A stretch of DNA of 47,863 nt from Celeribacter baekdonensis (GTDB taxonomy: Bacteria > Pseudomonadota > Alphaproteobacteria > Rhodobacterales > Rhodobacteraceae): NCBI RefSeq assembly GCF_900102315.1, contig NZ_FNBL01000021.1:1-47863 (forward strand), written 5' to 3'. Below are positions 1-9,166 of the stretch, piece by piece (positions within the stretch are counted from its first letter, which is position 1; each line of letters begins with the position of its first letter). A program made the translations under genes and the position numbers. The notes beneath the pieces were generated by a model. It worked only from the letters and a program-made list of their open reading frames with translations, ran no database searches and was not told the DNA's origin.

Positions 1-77
1 GGGCGTATTTTGTTGAAAAACTCGTGCTTGATCGAAGCGTAAGTTGCTGATTCAATTCTTCTGACGGGCGGGAGGGT

Positions 78-815
78 TTGACGATGATGGGGCCGAGACA
101 GGAAGCACAGGCAGCACTTTTCTACGAGTTCTCGCTTGAGGATCATGTCCCGCAAGACCACCTGCTGCGATCGATCGACCGGTTTGTCGACCTGAGCAGC
201 ATCCGTGCCCATTTGGCGGATTTCTACAGCCACACCGGCCGTCCCTCCGTCGATCCCGAGCTGCTGATCCGGATGCTGCTGGTCGGATACTGTTTCGGCA
301 TCCGGTCGGAACGACGGCTCTGTGAGGAAGTGCATTTGAACCTGGCTTATCGCTGGTTCTGCCGTCTCGATCTGAACGATCGCATTCCAGACCATTCGAC
401 CTTCTCAAAGAACCGCCATGGCCGTTTCCGCGAGAGCGAGCTGCTGCGCCATCTGTTCGAGACGACAGTTGCACGTTGCATCGAAGAAGGACTTGCCAGC
501 GGGCAGCGCATGGCAGTGGACGCCAGCCTGATCGAAGCGGATGCGAACAAGCAGAACTCAACCCCGAAGGAAGAATGGGATGCGTCGACCATCGATCCGG
601 CAGACGCGGGGCGCGCGCGCGGTCCGCGAGTATCTCGACACGCTCGACGATGCCGCATTTGGCGCTGCCAGCGATGTCCAGCCCAAGTTCACCTCGCATT
701 CCGATCCGGCCAGCCAGTGGACTGCGGCCCGCAAAGGGCCTGCTTTCTTTAGCTATTCCGACAATTACCTGATCGACACGGATCACGGTGTTATTTTGGA
801 CGTCGAAGGCAACCC
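78..815 (+). pseudogene. IS1182-type transposase, frameshifted and truncated
   Basis: This is the remnant of an insertion-sequence transposase of the IS1182 group (IS5/DDE type), which would cut and join IS ends. The first frame (78 to about 620) carries the N-terminal DUF772-like region, with SLEDHVPQDHLLRSID near residue 20 and GRPSVDPELLIRMLL near residue 54, followed by the first catalytic region (MAVDASLIEADANK). Around 609-622, in a GC-alternating run, the reading frame breaks. The protein continues in another frame as AVREYLDTLDDAAFG and then [21 protein letters not shown]. It stops abruptly at about 815, where LysR coding sequence begins, so the C-terminal catalytic part is missing. 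The AT-richer leader at 1-60 probably holds the IS left end. The element is inactive on two counts. The family call is firm; the exact breakpoint is good to a few bases. Confidence 0.85.
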
Positions 816-1277
816 CTTGTGCCAAACGACATGATCGCCATCCCGCTCGGGCCTGCGCGGCGCTACGCGGTCGTTGCGACACCCACCTATTTCGAAAGCC
901 GGGAACCGCCCAAGGTGCCTTCCGATCTGATGGCGCATGCTTGCATTCGGACACGCCTGCCGAATGGCGCGCTCTTTCGCTGGCAATTCGAAGCCGAGGG
1001 GCAGCCGGTTCACGCCGATGTCGAGGGGCCGATCACGCTGGACGAAGCCAGCCTCGCGCGCATTGCCGTGCTTGATGGTCTCGGGATCGGTTTCTTTATG
1101 GAGTCGGACGTGCGAGAGGATATCGAGACGGGGCGGCTGGTGCGTGTTCTCGACGCCTGGACGCCGCCGCTGGCGCCGCTTTGCCTATACTATCCCAGCC
1201 GGCGCAATCCGCCGGCGGCCTTCAAGGTCTTTGTCGACCTCGCACGGGAACTCGCGCGATCCTCGAGAGCGAGTTGA
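816..1277 (+). pseudogene. LysR-family regulator, C-terminal fragment
   Basis: This is the C-terminal effector-binding part of a LysR-type transcriptional regulator. The N-terminal helix-turn-helix and the first half of the periplasmic-binding-protein-like domain are missing. The fragment opens with [20 protein letters not shown], a signature of mid-domain LysR proteins. It ends with [18 protein letters not shown] and [20 protein letters not shown], the usual last strand and helix of the AaeR/DsdC-like group. A GTG at 819 could start translation, but it lies exactly at the junction with the IS1182 remnant, and a headless LysR protein would not bind DNA. The simplest reading is that the IS inserted into, or recombined with, a LysR gene. 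The target the regulator once controlled cannot be seen here. Confidence 0.85.
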
Positions 1278-1602
1278 AGGCGTCGTGCTCATCCCGTCGC
1301 AAAAGCACCCAGTGGGAGTCCAACATCAGTGCAGCGAACGATTAAGAGGCCTCTCACCGCTGCCCTTCGCGCATCCGATTTTGCCGCGCAATGTGCCGAA
1401 AGGCTGGTCCGGGGAAGCTGCGTTGCAGCGATGATCACCTGGCGAATGTCGCCTGTGGGCCGGGCTCGCCGCTCGTGTCTCCGCAGGATGTACCATTTTG
1501 GATTGCTGGAGGCAGGGATTCGACAAGAATAGATCGGCGCTTGGGTAAGCCAAGACCTAGCAGCTTTATCGGCTAGATCTCGGCCAATCATCCTTTTAAT
1601 GC
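1278..1602. other. Gene-free stretch after the LysR fragment
   Basis: No supported gene. Open frames here are short, overlap on both strands and match no family I recognise. The stretch probably belongs to the debris around the IS1182/LysR junction. Confidence 0.5.
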
Positions 1603-1887
1603 TCAAGTTGTGTGGCAGGCATTTGCGCAGTAGAAGCACCCATTGGCGTTGTAGCCTTTAGCTTTTGCGGCAGAGACAGCTGAGTGGCAGTCCGAATGCC
1701 AGCCGAGCGAAACCCTGTTCCACGATGAAGCTGGATTCTGACAGCCTACTTCATCGCTCCGATGCACTTCATTGTCGCCATTAGCTTGAGCGTTTGAATT
1801 TACATAATAATCAGGCAATTTATATCCTCCCTGTTGGTAATGACATCGATGGTCACCTTCAGGAAGATTCGAGTCCAGTACTTTCAC
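1603..1887 (-). CDS. Small Cys/His-rich protein, possible detached toxin tip
   Basis: A 94-codon frame starting at GTG 1887, directly after an in-frame stop at 1888-1890. No clear ribosome binding site is visible, so it may be the 3' remnant of a longer gene. The C-terminal third is the striking part: GWHSDCHSAVSAAKAKGYN followed by NGCFYCANACHTT. That is a CxxxC/CH-type metal-binding or disulphide pattern. To me it resembles C-terminal tips of secreted polymorphic toxins, but I cannot name a family. The N-terminal part is Asn/Gln-rich without recognisable features. It is divergently oriented from the DUF2199 gene starting at 2065, so the two are not an operon. It could also be a chance frame; the patterned Cys/His residues argue against that. 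Confidence 0.4.
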   Translation of the reverse strand: MKVLDSNLPEGDHRCHYQQGGYKLPDYYVNSNAQANGDNEVHRSDEVGCQNPASSWNRVSLGWHSDCHSAVSAAKAKGYNANGCFYCANACHTT

Positions 1888-2064
1888 CTAAAGTGATAGC
1901 AGGCGTCCTCTGTAAAGAGCTGGGACCGCTCGTCTGTCATGCCTGGGGCAAAGGTCCGCGAAGGGCAGTCAGCGCCCGAAGGCCTGGCCCGCCAAGTTGA
2001 GGGGCCTGCTGCGCCGCCGCAGGTCTGCTTCGAGCCCGACCTACCTCCATTGCACACCAACACA

Positions 2065-2691
2065 ATGTCTGCTTCAAATTGGTTCGAAGCGCGGAAAGGG
2101 AATCCATTGTTCAAACGACTGTTCGGCAAACGACAATTTCAGTACAAGTGCAACGAGTGTGGTGAACTTCACCAAGGATCGCCGTCGTTCTCGTTTAAGT
2201 TTCCAACATACTACTTTGACGTCCCCGAGGCGGAACGAAAAGATCGGACTGTCGCTTCGGATGATCTTTGTCACATTAGGCCTGCAAAGGATGATGACGA
2301 AGGCAACGAGATTTTCTGTATTCGTGTCGTCCTTGAGATCCCGATCAAAGGTGCCGATGCCCCATTTACTTGGGGAGTTTGGGTTACTCAGTCGAAAGAT
2401 AGCTTCGAAAAATACGTCGAAACTTTTGGTCAAGATCAGTCGTCGCTCGGGAGCTTTGGGTGGTTGCCCGTCGACATGCCGTTCTACAATCTTTCTGATG
2501 CGGGCACTCCTCTTGAGCACCTTGAATGTGATATTCAATGGAGCGCGAAGGGACAAAGACCAAAGGCCTATCTTTGGGAAGGGTCCCATCCACTTTCAGT
2601 TGATCAACGCGAAGGGATAAGCTGGAGAAAGGCAATAAAAATTGCCAATCTCGCAAATCACGCTTTCTCAGGGAGAGACCATCTCGTTTAA
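2065..2691 (+). CDS. DUF2199 family protein
   Basis: A cytosolic protein of about 208 residues from the DUF2199 family, whose function is unknown. Near the N-terminus is a half zinc-finger-like CNECG (Cys29, Cys32) followed by the conserved GSPSFSFKFPTYYFDVPE. Further conserved blocks are EIFCIRVVLEIPIKG, FTWGVWVTQSKDSF, LGSFGWLPVDMP and PKAYLWEGSHPLSVDQREGI, spanning essentially the full family length. The frame is open back to 1939, but residues before Met 2065 (Pro/Gly-rich, unlike the family) look like non-coding DNA. No strong ribosome binding site precedes 2065. Codon use is more AT-rich than the core genes further right, which suggests acquisition with the surrounding accessory DNA. 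The downstream gap has no partner gene. Confidence 0.85.
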   Translation: MSASNWFEARKGNPLFKRLFGKRQFQYKCNECGELHQGSPSFSFKFPTYYFDVPEAERKDRTVASDDLCHIRPAKDDDEGNEIFCIRVVLEIPIKGADAPFTWGVWVTQSKDSFEKYVETFGQDQSSLGSFGWLPVDMPFYNLSDAGTPLEHLECDIQWSAKGQRPKAYLWEGSHPLSVDQREGISWRKAIKIANLANHAFSGRDHLV

Positions 2692-3169
2692 CATAGAAAA
2701 GCCGACATTCGCGCAGCTGTAGCGAACGGCAGGAATGTCCGCATACAGGACATTGGTCTGCCAGCGCGTGTAGCCGAGGTCGCGGTTGACCGGACAGCAG
2801 GAAACCGCACAGGAGCGTCGATCTCCTCAGTGAGGTTCCGCCCTAGGTCGAGGTGGTGTCCTCGTGGCCTCGCTATACAGGTCGGGGATTCTAGGCGGGG
2901 TCATAGGGATAAATTTTGCAGGTCCAATCAGTCGAATTTTGAATCATGGCGTTGTCAGGGTGCCTACCTCAGGTGCTGGGCCTGCTGATTGTACAATCTT
3001 TTGTCTCATCGACGCCTTAGGGAACTCCGTGTCGACGTTCCCAGGCAACCCTAGGCGCTTCCCCCACCCAACGCTCGTGAGGCTTCAATATCATTATTTA
3101 TATATATTTATCAGCCTGTTGAGCTTGCCTCCGGGACCCACTGCAAAAACTTCTTGACACGACGTGCAT
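2692..3169. other. Gene-free stretch between DUF2199 and tRNA-Arg
   Basis: No supported gene, RNA or IS. An open frame at 2864-3157 (+) has no homology I recognise. An AT-rich run (tattatttatatatattta) lies near 3090-3110. This looks like decayed spacer at the left border of the core genome. Confidence 0.5.
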
Positions 3170-3201
3170 GAAAAAATGCCATTTTGCGCATTCATATGCG
3201 C
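3170..3201 (-). terminator. Probable terminator downstream of tRNA-Arg
   Basis: On the minus strand, a 6-bp stem GCGCAT/ATGCGC with a 4-base loop (3186-3201) is followed about 9 bases later by a run of six T (the A-run near 3170-3176 on the plus strand). It lies just past the tRNA 3' end, as expected for a factor-independent terminator, though the stem is short and set back from the U-run. Confidence 0.45.
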
Positions 3202-3228
3202 CATCTTCATCTTCACAATAAGAAAAAA

Positions 3229-3305
3229 TGGCGATCCCGGGAGGACTCGAACCCCCAACATCCTGATTAGAAGTCAGGTGCTCTATCCAGTTGAGCTACG
3301 GGACC
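3229..3305 (-). tRNA. tRNA-Arg (anticodon TCT)
   Basis: Read on the minus strand from 3305, the sequence folds as a cloverleaf. The acceptor stem GGTCCCG pairs with CGGGATC (one G-T pair). The D arm holds TAGCTCAACTGGATAGAGCA, the anticodon arm CTGAC/TTCTAAT/CAG has anticodon TCT, and the T arm contains GGTTCGAGTCC. The discriminator base is G and CCA is encoded (3229-3231). It reads AGA (and possibly AGG) arginine codons. It is a single gene with its own likely terminator. No integrase gene is seen near it, so there is no sign that it serves as an attachment site here. Confidence 0.95.
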
Positions 3306-3391
3306 GTGGCTCTGTGATAACGGTTCGAAAAACGGTTCGCAAGCCCGAGCCATTTTCCTATCCGTCTGTTCTCGTTCGTCTTTTCAACAGA

Positions 3392-3703
3392 TCAGTGCGA
3401 CCAAGGCTCGCGGCGGTTGGTTGCGAAGTTTTCGCCATAGCCGCCGGGACGCACCACGGGGGCGCGGGTTTTGGGCTCTTGCACGACATAGTCGAGACCA
3501 TGATGATCGGCATAGGCGATGGCGGCCTCTTTGCTGTCGAAGCTCATGCGCACTTGGGCTTGGGTATCATTGGAAGATGTCCAGCCCATCAACGGGTCAA
3601 TGTCGCGCGCCGATGCGGGCGCGTAGTCGAGAAGCCAATGTTTGGTCTTACCCTGCCCGGATTGCATAGCATTTCGGGCGGGCTGATAGATACGAGCGCG
3701 CAT
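3392..3703 (-). CDS. ETC complex I subunit (NDUFS4-like accessory subunit)
   Basis: A 103-residue protein of the 'ETC complex I subunit conserved region' family. It is the alphaproteobacterial counterpart of mitochondrial NDUFS4 (18 kDa), an accessory subunit on the peripheral arm of NADH:quinone oxidoreductase. Diagnostic segments are [18 protein letters not shown] at the N-terminus, [22 protein letters not shown] in the middle, and [23 protein letters not shown] before the basic C-terminal tail. The length matches the family. The start at ATG 3703 has a good AAGGAG ribosome binding site upstream. The gene stands alone, away from any nuo operon, which is usual for this subunit in Rhodobacterales. 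Confidence 0.92.
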   Translation of the reverse strand: MRARIYQPARNAMQSGQGKTKHWLLDYAPASARDIDPLMGWTSSNDTQAQVRMSFDSKEAAIAYADHHGLDYVVQEPKTRAPVVRPGGYGENFATNRREPWSH

Positions 3704-4248
3704 CGGGAGACTCCTTTTTGCCTTGCTGCCTTATCCCCGTTTCCGTGCGCCGTTTCAAGCCCTTCGCACATCTGCCGCCACAGGGACAAACAGGTAACGC
3801 GGCTCAGGCGAGAGCTGTTGCACACAAACCAAGCAAAACCCGCCCACTTAAAGAAAGGGGACGGGCTTGGAGGGGGGGTGACTGCCCGGCCAAGGGTGGA
3901 GAGCGAGGGGTGGGGTGGGTGGTGCACCCAAGGCCGGGACAGTCTGTTCTGCTGCTTGCAAGATCAGACTAGAATCCGCACAGGCCATACGCAAGGATTA
4001 ATATCCTTAAGGTTGTTTTTAATCTCATAAAAATCTCCCTAAAGTGGTAACTTTTTGTTAACCTTTCCGCAGTGCCCCCCACGGAGCCACACGGAGCCAC
4101 ACAAAACCCGCCGTTCTGCCCTGCGAGACTTGAAACGTGAACAAAAAGGGATCATTTATTCACCTTACCGCATCTCGAAACAGGCCTTGTCGAAACTTGC
4201 TTTTGAAATGCTCACGAAACGGAATGGACGCCAAGGAGTTCCGCCCCA
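3704..4248. other. Long gene-free spacer upstream of uvrB
   Basis: About 545 bases between the divergent complex I subunit gene and uvrB with no convincing gene. Visible items are a purine-rich G-run at 3868-3878, a 10-bp tandem repeat acggagccac at 4081-4100, and GTTAAC in an AT-rich stretch near 4050-4060. A near-match to the alphaproteobacterial LexA box lies at 4139-4153 (GAAC, seven bases, GATC), about 95 bases before the uvrB start. uvrB is SOS-controlled in many bacteria, so the last item is plausible, but it has one mismatch and is not decisive. Confidence 0.45.
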
Positions 4249-6435
4249 ATGCCGATGGACACGCCAATCCTGCACAGCCCGAACCCGGAACTAAAACTGC
4301 GCCCGAAATTGGAGGGCGGCAAACGGTTTGTGTTGCACAGCGATTTTGAGCCCTCTGGGGATCAACCGACCGCGATCAAAGAGCTGTCAAACGGGTTGAA
4401 TGCGGGCGACCGTGATCAGGTGCTGTTGGGTGCAACGGGCACGGGCAAGACCTTTACCATGGCGAAAGTCATTGAGGCGACGCAACGCCCGGCGATCATC
4501 TTGGCCCCAAACAAAACCCTCGCCGCCCAGCTTTATGGCGAATTCAAAGGGTTTTTCCCGGAAAATGCCGTCGAATATTTCGTCTCCTATTACGACTATT
4601 ACCAACCCGAAGCCTATGTCGCGCGCTCCGACACGTTCATCGAAAAAGAAAGCCAGATCAACGAACAGATCGACCGCATGCGCCACGCCGCGACGCGTGC
4701 GCTTTTGGAGCGGGACGATGTGATCATCGTGGCCTCCGTGTCCTGCATTTACGGTCTGGGGTCGCCCGAACTTTACATGGCAATGACGATGGATTTGGAG
4801 GTCGGCAAAGAGTACGACCAGCGTCAGATCATGGGCGATTTGGTCGAACAACAATATCGGCGCAACGATCAGGCGTTTGAACGTGGCTCGTTTCGGGTGC
4901 GCGGTGACAGTCTTGAGATTTGGCCCGCTCACTTGGATGACCGGGCGTGGAAACTGTCGTTTTTTGGCGAAGAGTTGGAGGCGATCACCGAATTTGATCC
5001 GCTCACCGGCAAGAAAACCGACAATTTCGACCAGATCCGCGTCTATGCCAATTCGCATTATGTGACGCCGAAAAAGACGATCAAACAGGCGATCCAAGGC
5101 ATCAAGAAAGAGCTGCGACTGCGGTTGGATCAGTTCAACAACGAGGGCAAACTCTTGGAAGCGCAGCGGTTGGAGCAGCGCACCAATTTTGATCTTGAGA
5201 TGTTGGAAGCCTCGGGATTTTGCAACGGGATCGAGAACTATTCACGTTATCTGACGGGCCGCGCGCCGGGTGAGCCGCCCCCGACCCTGTTCGAATTTAT
5301 CCCCGACAACGCCATTGTGTTTGCTGATGAGTCCCACGTCTCCGTGCCACAAATCGGCGGCATGTATCGCGGTGACTTTCGGCGCAAAATGACGCTTGCG
5401 GAACATGGGTTTCGCCTGCCGTCCTGTATGGACAACCGGCCTTTGAAATTCGAGGAATGGGACGCGATGCGGCCGCAGTCGGTGTTTGTGTCCGCCACGC
5501 CGAAAGACTGGGAATTGGAACAATCGGGCGGGGTGTTTGTCGAACAAATCATCCGCCCCACCGGGCTTTTGGACCCGGTGATCGAAATCCGTCCGGTGGA
5601 TACGCAGGTCGATGATCTGATGCATGAGGCCAAACGCCAGGCGGCCAAGGGCAACCGGGTTTTGGTCACGACGCTGACCAAACGCATGGCCGAAGACCTG
5701 ACCGAATACCTCCACGAACAGGGCGTGCGGGTGCGCTATATGCACTCGGATATTGATACGATCGAGCGGATCGAAATCCTGCGCGATCTGCGGCTTGGGG
5801 CGTTTGACGTGCTCGTCGGGATCAACCTGTTGCGCGAGGGGTTGGACATCCCGGAATGCGGGCTTGTGGCCATTCTGGACGCCGACAAAGAGGGCTTTTT
5901 ACGCTCTGAGACCTCGCTGATCCAAACCATCGGCCGCGCCGCGCGCAACGTCGAGGGTCGGGTGATTTTATACGCCGATAAAATCACCGGCTCGATGGAA
6001 CGCGCTATGGGGGAAACCGAACGGCGCCGCGAAAAACAGATCGCCTATAACGTCAAACACGGCATCACGCCGGCGACAGTCAAAAAGAATGTCGAGGATA
6101 TTTTAGCCGGTCTGTACAAAGGCGACGTGGACATGAACCGCGTCACCGCCAAGGTTGACAAGGCGCAGGCCGGGCAGAATTTGCAAGCCGTGTTGGACGG
6201 GCTGAAATCCGACATGCGCAAGGCGGCGGAGAATTTGGAATTCGAAGAAGCGGCCCGCCTGCGCGACGAAATCAAACGACTGGAAACTGTCGATCTGGTG
6301 CTGCACGACGACCCCATGGCGCGGCAAACTGCGGTGGACCAAGCGGTCGAAGGCGCGAAGGCCGCGAGTGGTCGGAGTACCGCTGGCCGTGGCGGGATGC
6401 GTGGGGGGAATGCTGGTCGGCGGGGGAAGCGGTGA
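4249..6435 (+). CDS. uvrB: Excinuclease ABC subunit UvrB
   Basis: UvrB is the damage-verifying helicase of nucleotide excision repair. It is loaded by UvrA and then recruits UvrC to incise either side of the lesion. The 728-residue protein has the full architecture. Walker A is GATGTGKT near residues 61-68, followed by the [15 protein letters not shown] region and the beta-hairpin [11 protein letters not shown] that clamps DNA. The DEAD-like box is [12 protein letters not shown]. The second RecA-like lobe holds [20 protein letters not shown] and [20 protein letters not shown]-terminal UVR coiled coil ([18 protein letters not shown]) docks UvrC. The tail is Gly/Arg-rich and low complexity. Start ATG 4249 follows AAGGAG with 10-11 bases spacing; ATG 4255 is an alternative. 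It is monocistronic here. Confidence 0.97.
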   Translation: MPMDTPILHSPNPELKLRPKLEGGKRFVLHSDFEPSGDQPTAIKELSNGLNAGDRDQVLLGATGTGKTFTMAKVIEATQRPAIILAPNKTLAAQLYGEFKGFFPENAVEYFVSYYDYYQPEAYVARSDTFIEKESQINEQIDRMRHAATRALLERDDVIIVASVSCIYGLGSPELYMAMTMDLEVGKEYDQRQIMGDLVEQQYRRNDQAFERGSFRVRGDSLEIWPAHLDDRAWKLSFFGEELEAITEFDPLTGKKTDNFDQIRVYANSHYVTPKKTIKQAIQGIKKELRLRLDQFNNEGKLLEAQRLEQRTNFDLEMLEASGFCNGIENYSRYLTGRAPGEPPPTLFEFIPDNAIVFADESHVSVPQIGGMYRGDFRRKMTLAEHGFRLPSCMDNRPLKFEEWDAMRPQSVFVSATPKDWELEQSGGVFVEQIIRPTGLLDPVIEIRPVDTQVDDLMHEAKRQAAKGNRVLVTTLTKRMAEDLTEYLHEQGVRVRYMHSDIDTIERIEILRDLRLGAFDVLVGINLLREGLDIPECGLVAILDADKEGFLRSETSLIQTIGRAARNVEGRVILYADKITGSMERAMGETERRREKQIAYNVKHGITPATVKKNVEDILAGLYKGDVDMNRVTAKVDKAQAGQNLQAVLDGLKSDMRKAAENLEFEEAARLRDEIKRLETVDLVLHDDPMARQTAVDQAVEGAKAASGRSTAGRGGMRGGNAGRRGKR

Positions 6436-6616
6436 GGGACATGCGTGTGCTTCACGAAATGAATATTTCTGAACATCGCATCCCAGTTCTTTTTCCGCAA
6501 CTCGCCCTGTCTGTACCTCGTCCCCAATTTAAGCCTGTGCAATCCGACCCCACCTGAGATCAAGGCACGCATAGCGGGTTCCGGTTATACTCCTTTCTGT
6601 TTCAAGGGAGGTTTCT

Positions 6617-7006
6617 ATGAGCAATTATATTTTCCAACTTACACATCCACGGACTAAAACGACGATCCGTATCCGAATGTACGTCGTCTGGACAATAAAT
6701 GACGAGGGCGAAGAAATAATGATCATGCGCTGGGAGGAATTGCCCGAAGGCAAGCCGCCCTACAAGCTGATGCTTCAGGGCGGCTTGGTCTACTGGCTCC
6801 CGGCTTCAGGCGTCTGGACGCTTTGCAAAGACGTGATGTCGCAAAATTTCATCCTGAAAATCGACGCACCGTCCTATATCGGTCTTGATGACATGACCGA
6901 GGCCTACCATGGGTCGGTCCCGGGCAAAATCCAACTCAATCTCGATGCAAGCGACAAACACAAGCTGCCCAGCACCGGCTGGGAATGGCATTTTGTCGGC
7001 GATTAA
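6617..7006 (+). CDS. Hypothetical protein, 129 residues
   Basis: I do not recognise this family. The protein is soluble, without a signal peptide or membrane segment, and Trp-rich (VVWTINDEG, MRWEELPEG, VYWLPASGVWTL, GWEWHFVGD), which suggests a compact beta-rich fold. A strong ribosome binding site (AAGGGAGG) sits just before ATG 6617, and a hairpin terminator lies shortly after the stop, so it has the organisation of a real single-gene transcription unit. It is flanked by uvrB and a convergent rhodanese gene; neither gives a functional clue. Confidence 0.7.
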   Translation: MSNYIFQLTHPRTKTTIRIRMYVVWTINDEGEEIMIMRWEELPEGKPPYKLMLQGGLVYWLPASGVWTLCKDVMSQNFILKIDAPSYIGLDDMTEAYHGSVPGKIQLNLDASDKHKLPSTGWEWHFVGD

Positions 7007-7056
7007 TACACTCTCTAAAGAGGTGGAGACTTGTACATCCCCTCTCGGTCACGATT

Positions 7057-7078
7057 GAAACGTCCTTCTGGGCGTTTC
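7057..7078. terminator. Shared hairpin terminator between convergent genes
   Basis: A 9-bp stem GAAACGTCC/GGGCGTTTC with one T-G pair and a TTCT loop. It sits between the stop of the plus-strand hypothetical gene (7006) and the stop of the minus-strand rhodanese gene (7079). The flanking bases are T-rich on both strands, so it can serve both transcripts. Confidence 0.65.
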
Positions 7079-7660
7079 TCATCCCCCCGTCACCGTCAGC
7101 CCCAGCATTCGCCAGACCTGCATTCCGCCGCGGTAGTAGAAAATTTTCTCCGCCGGAAAGCCTGCTTCGATCATGCGGCGCGCGGCAGTGGGGGATTGGC
7201 CGCACCATGGGCCGTTGCAATAGAGCGCGACGGTTTTGACTTGATCGCCGTCGCAAATGAAGCCTTCGAAATCTGGTTCACAGCCCAGTTCGCCCAGCCG
7301 ATCCGCCGCTTCCGTGTAGGGCATATGCACCGCTCCCGGAATGGCACCGCCGTCGAAATCCGGTTTGACCCGGCTGTCGAGCACCATGGCATTCGGGTCC
7401 TGCAACATCGCCATGAGTTCCAATTCGCCAATGGTGGTCACGCCCGGCGCTGGATTCATCGGTTGGATGCAAAAATTCGGACAAGGCCGCGAGGTTTGCG
7501 CCCATGTGCCGGAGAGTTCATTGGCATTGTCCTGAATGCGCGAAATCTCCATCGGACCGGAGGGGGTTTCGACCGTGATCGCCATCGTGTCGGGGGTGAT
7601 CCCGACAGGCTCCGCAAAAGCCGCCCCAGCCATCAGGCTCATCATCATTGCCAAACGCAT
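7079..7660 (-). CDS. Exported rhodanese-like protein
   Basis: A rhodanese-fold sulfurtransferase-like protein, predicted periplasmic because the N-terminus (MRLAMMMSLMAGAAFA followed by EPVG) is a signal peptide. The rhodanese domain occupies roughly the C-terminal 110 residues: VLDSRVKPDFDGGAIPGAVHMPY, the active-site loop YCNGPWCGQS with the catalytic Cys, then GFPAEKIFYYRGGMQVW. The upstream part has a CPNFC pair typical of this periplasmic subfamily. Start ATG 7660 overlaps the stop of the upstream ABM gene (TGATG), so the two are translationally coupled; a TTG at 7663 is a less likely start. The physiological substrate is not evident. Related periplasmic rhodaneses are thought to handle sulfane sulfur or redox tasks. 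Confidence 0.88.
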   Translation of the reverse strand: MRLAMMMSLMAGAAFAEPVGITPDTMAITVETPSGPMEISRIQDNANELSGTWAQTSRPCPNFCIQPMNPAPGVTTIGELELMAMLQDPNAMVLDSRVKPDFDGGAIPGAVHMPYTEAADRLGELGCEPDFEGFICDGDQVKTVALYCNGPWCGQSPTAARRMIEAGFPAEKIFYYRGGMQVWRMLGLTVTGG

Positions 7661-7977
7661 CAATAAATTCCTTCTACTTCATACATGACGGGTTCAAATG
7701 TTTTGCACATGCCGTTGATCACCCGGTTGCGTTTGCGCATCTCGTCGGTGCGCAACATCGCCTGATAATCCTCGCGCTTGGTCCATTGTGAATAATTGGC
7801 GATCCGGGTTTGGGCGTCATTGATATGAAGCGCCGCCGAAATGAACCCCGGCTGTTTGGAAATCACCTCCGCATAGGCGGATTGAAGCGCCTCCATCAGG
7901 TCATGCGCTGAACCGGGCGTGGTTTCAAATGTGGTCAAGACGGTTTGACAGGCATTGTCTTTGGAAATCGTTGGCAT
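7660..7977 (-). CDS. ABM-domain protein (antibiotic biosynthesis monooxygenase fold)
   Basis: A 105-residue dimeric alpha/beta-barrel protein of the ABM superfamily. Members include small oxygenases, haem-degrading enzymes and many proteins of unknown role. The recognisable core runs from VLTTFETTPGSAHDLMEAL through QPGFISAALHINDAQTRIANYSQW to REDYQAML. ATG 7977 is chosen over an in-frame ATG at 8010 because GGGAGG precedes it at proper spacing. It is the first gene of a two-gene operon with the exported rhodanese, joined by a TGATG stop/start overlap. No residues distinguish a particular substrate; detoxification of a small quinone or aldehyde is only a guess. Confidence 0.8.
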   Translation of the reverse strand: MPTISKDNACQTVLTTFETTPGSAHDLMEALQSAYAEVISKQPGFISAALHINDAQTRIANYSQWTKREDYQAMLRTDEMRKRNRVINGMCKTFEPVMYEVEGIY

Positions 7978-8389
7978 CGGATCCTCCCTGATCTGTCGCT
8001 GCGATCTCACTTAGCCTAACACGAATGTATCGGGTTGTAGCAACAGAGCTGTGGAGAATCATATTGCACAGGGGCTAAGATCAAAGCGCGGATGTTGTGT
8101 TTTGCAACGTCGATCCGGTCCAATTAACCACGGTTTTTGCACCATTCTCCCCATAGCTTTCACCCTCTCGCCCCACCTCTGCCGCATTCTATGAGGTGCG
8201 CCATGTTTTTTTGGATTTTCTTTTCTTTTCAGACATTAACCATAACAAATCCTTGCCAAAGCCCCACCCAAATTAGCTAAAATTAGATCAACCTCACAAC
8301 AGCGCGCCAAAACGCCCGCCACAGTCGTCCAGAACGGACCCATCTGAGCCCCCGACCTCAAAGGGCGGCGAACAACAAAAGGGTCGAAT
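7978..8389. other. Divergent intergenic region before the response regulator
   Basis: About 410 bases with no gene. It should hold the promoters of the divergent ABM operon and response-regulator gene. A 10-bp-spaced direct repeat AAATTAG occurs at 8270 and 8280, the type of spacing OmpR-family regulators use, so autoregulation of the downstream gene is conceivable. TTAACCATAAC at 8236-8246 resembles half of a CtrA site, without the second TTAA. Confidence 0.4.
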
Positions 8390-9082
8390 ATGCGTGTGCT
8401 TCTCTCTGAAACGAACTGGAATTCCATGGCGGCCGCCGCCGGGCTCGTTGACGCCGGTCTTTTGGTGACGCGGGTCAATGACGGGCGCGAAATGATGGAT
8501 TTTGCCGAATTTGGCGAACAAAGCGCCATCGTGCTTGATCTCGACATGCCGGACATGGATGGGTGCAAATTGATTGAACATATGCGCCAGCGTAACCCTT
8601 TGATCCCGATCTATGTTTTGAGTGAAACCGAAAATTGGGACGTGCGCAAAAAGGCCTATGCCATGGGGGCCGACGATGTGATTTACGGCCCGGTCAATGC
8701 CGCGGCCCTTGCCGCACAAATCAAAGCCGCCGTACGCCGCACGGCGGGTTATTCAAGCAAAGACCTGACCATTGGGCCGCTGATCCTCGACACCCATCAC
8801 GGCATCGCAACCCTGAATGGGCGGGCGCTGCATTTGACGCGCAAGGAGTATGAAATCCTTGAAATGCTGTCGCTGCATCGCGAACGGTTGGTGACGCGTG
8901 AGGCCTTTATGAACCACCTCTATGCTTGGGATGATGAACCCGATGCGCGGATCATCAACGTCTATCTCAGCCGCATTCGCCAACAGATTGACCTGAGCGG
9001 CGGCGAACCGGATATGGTGCAAACGGTTTGGGGGCTGGGGTACCGGATCGTCTCGCAACCTGCCGCTCAGCAGGCCGCTTAG
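8390..9082 (+). CDS. OmpR/CtrA-like two-component response regulator
   Basis: A 230-residue DNA-binding response regulator. The receiver domain (about 1-120) has the phospho-acceptor Asp50 in IVLDLDMPDMDG. The switch residue lies in YVLSETENW and the conserved basic position is replaced by the GADDVIYGP segment, so the usual Lys is not obvious; this may alter phosphorylation dynamics. The C-terminal winged helix contains LHLTRKEYEILEMLSLHR and EPDARIINVYLSRIRQQI, closing with VQTVWGLGYRI. This arrangement resembles CtrA more than PhoB, but the protein is not the canonical CtrA. No histidine kinase is adjacent, so it is an orphan. The target genes cannot be told from context. The start is ATG 8390. 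Confidence 0.88.
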   Translation: MRVLLSETNWNSMAAAAGLVDAGLLVTRVNDGREMMDFAEFGEQSAIVLDLDMPDMDGCKLIEHMRQRNPLIPIYVLSETENWDVRKKAYAMGADDVIYGPVNAAALAAQIKAAVRRTAGYSSKDLTIGPLILDTHHGIATLNGRALHLTRKEYEILEMLSLHRERLVTREAFMNHLYAWDDEPDARIINVYLSRIRQQIDLSGGEPDMVQTVWGLGYRIVSQPAAQQAA

Positions 9083-9166
9083 GGGTTGACTTCCCCCTCT
9101 TGAGAACAACCGCCCCGCCACCATATTCAAGATTGGCGGCGCGGCAGTTAGGGGCTAGACAGAGGT

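Noticed and set aside
3229-3305. tRNA-Arg as attachment site for a genomic island
   Set aside because: No integrase and no repeated tRNA 3' end are visible on either side.
4139-4153. LexA box for uvrB (GAAC-N7-GATC)
   Set aside because: One mismatch in a 4-base half-site is easily met by chance in 545 bases; kept only as a note in the spacer entry.
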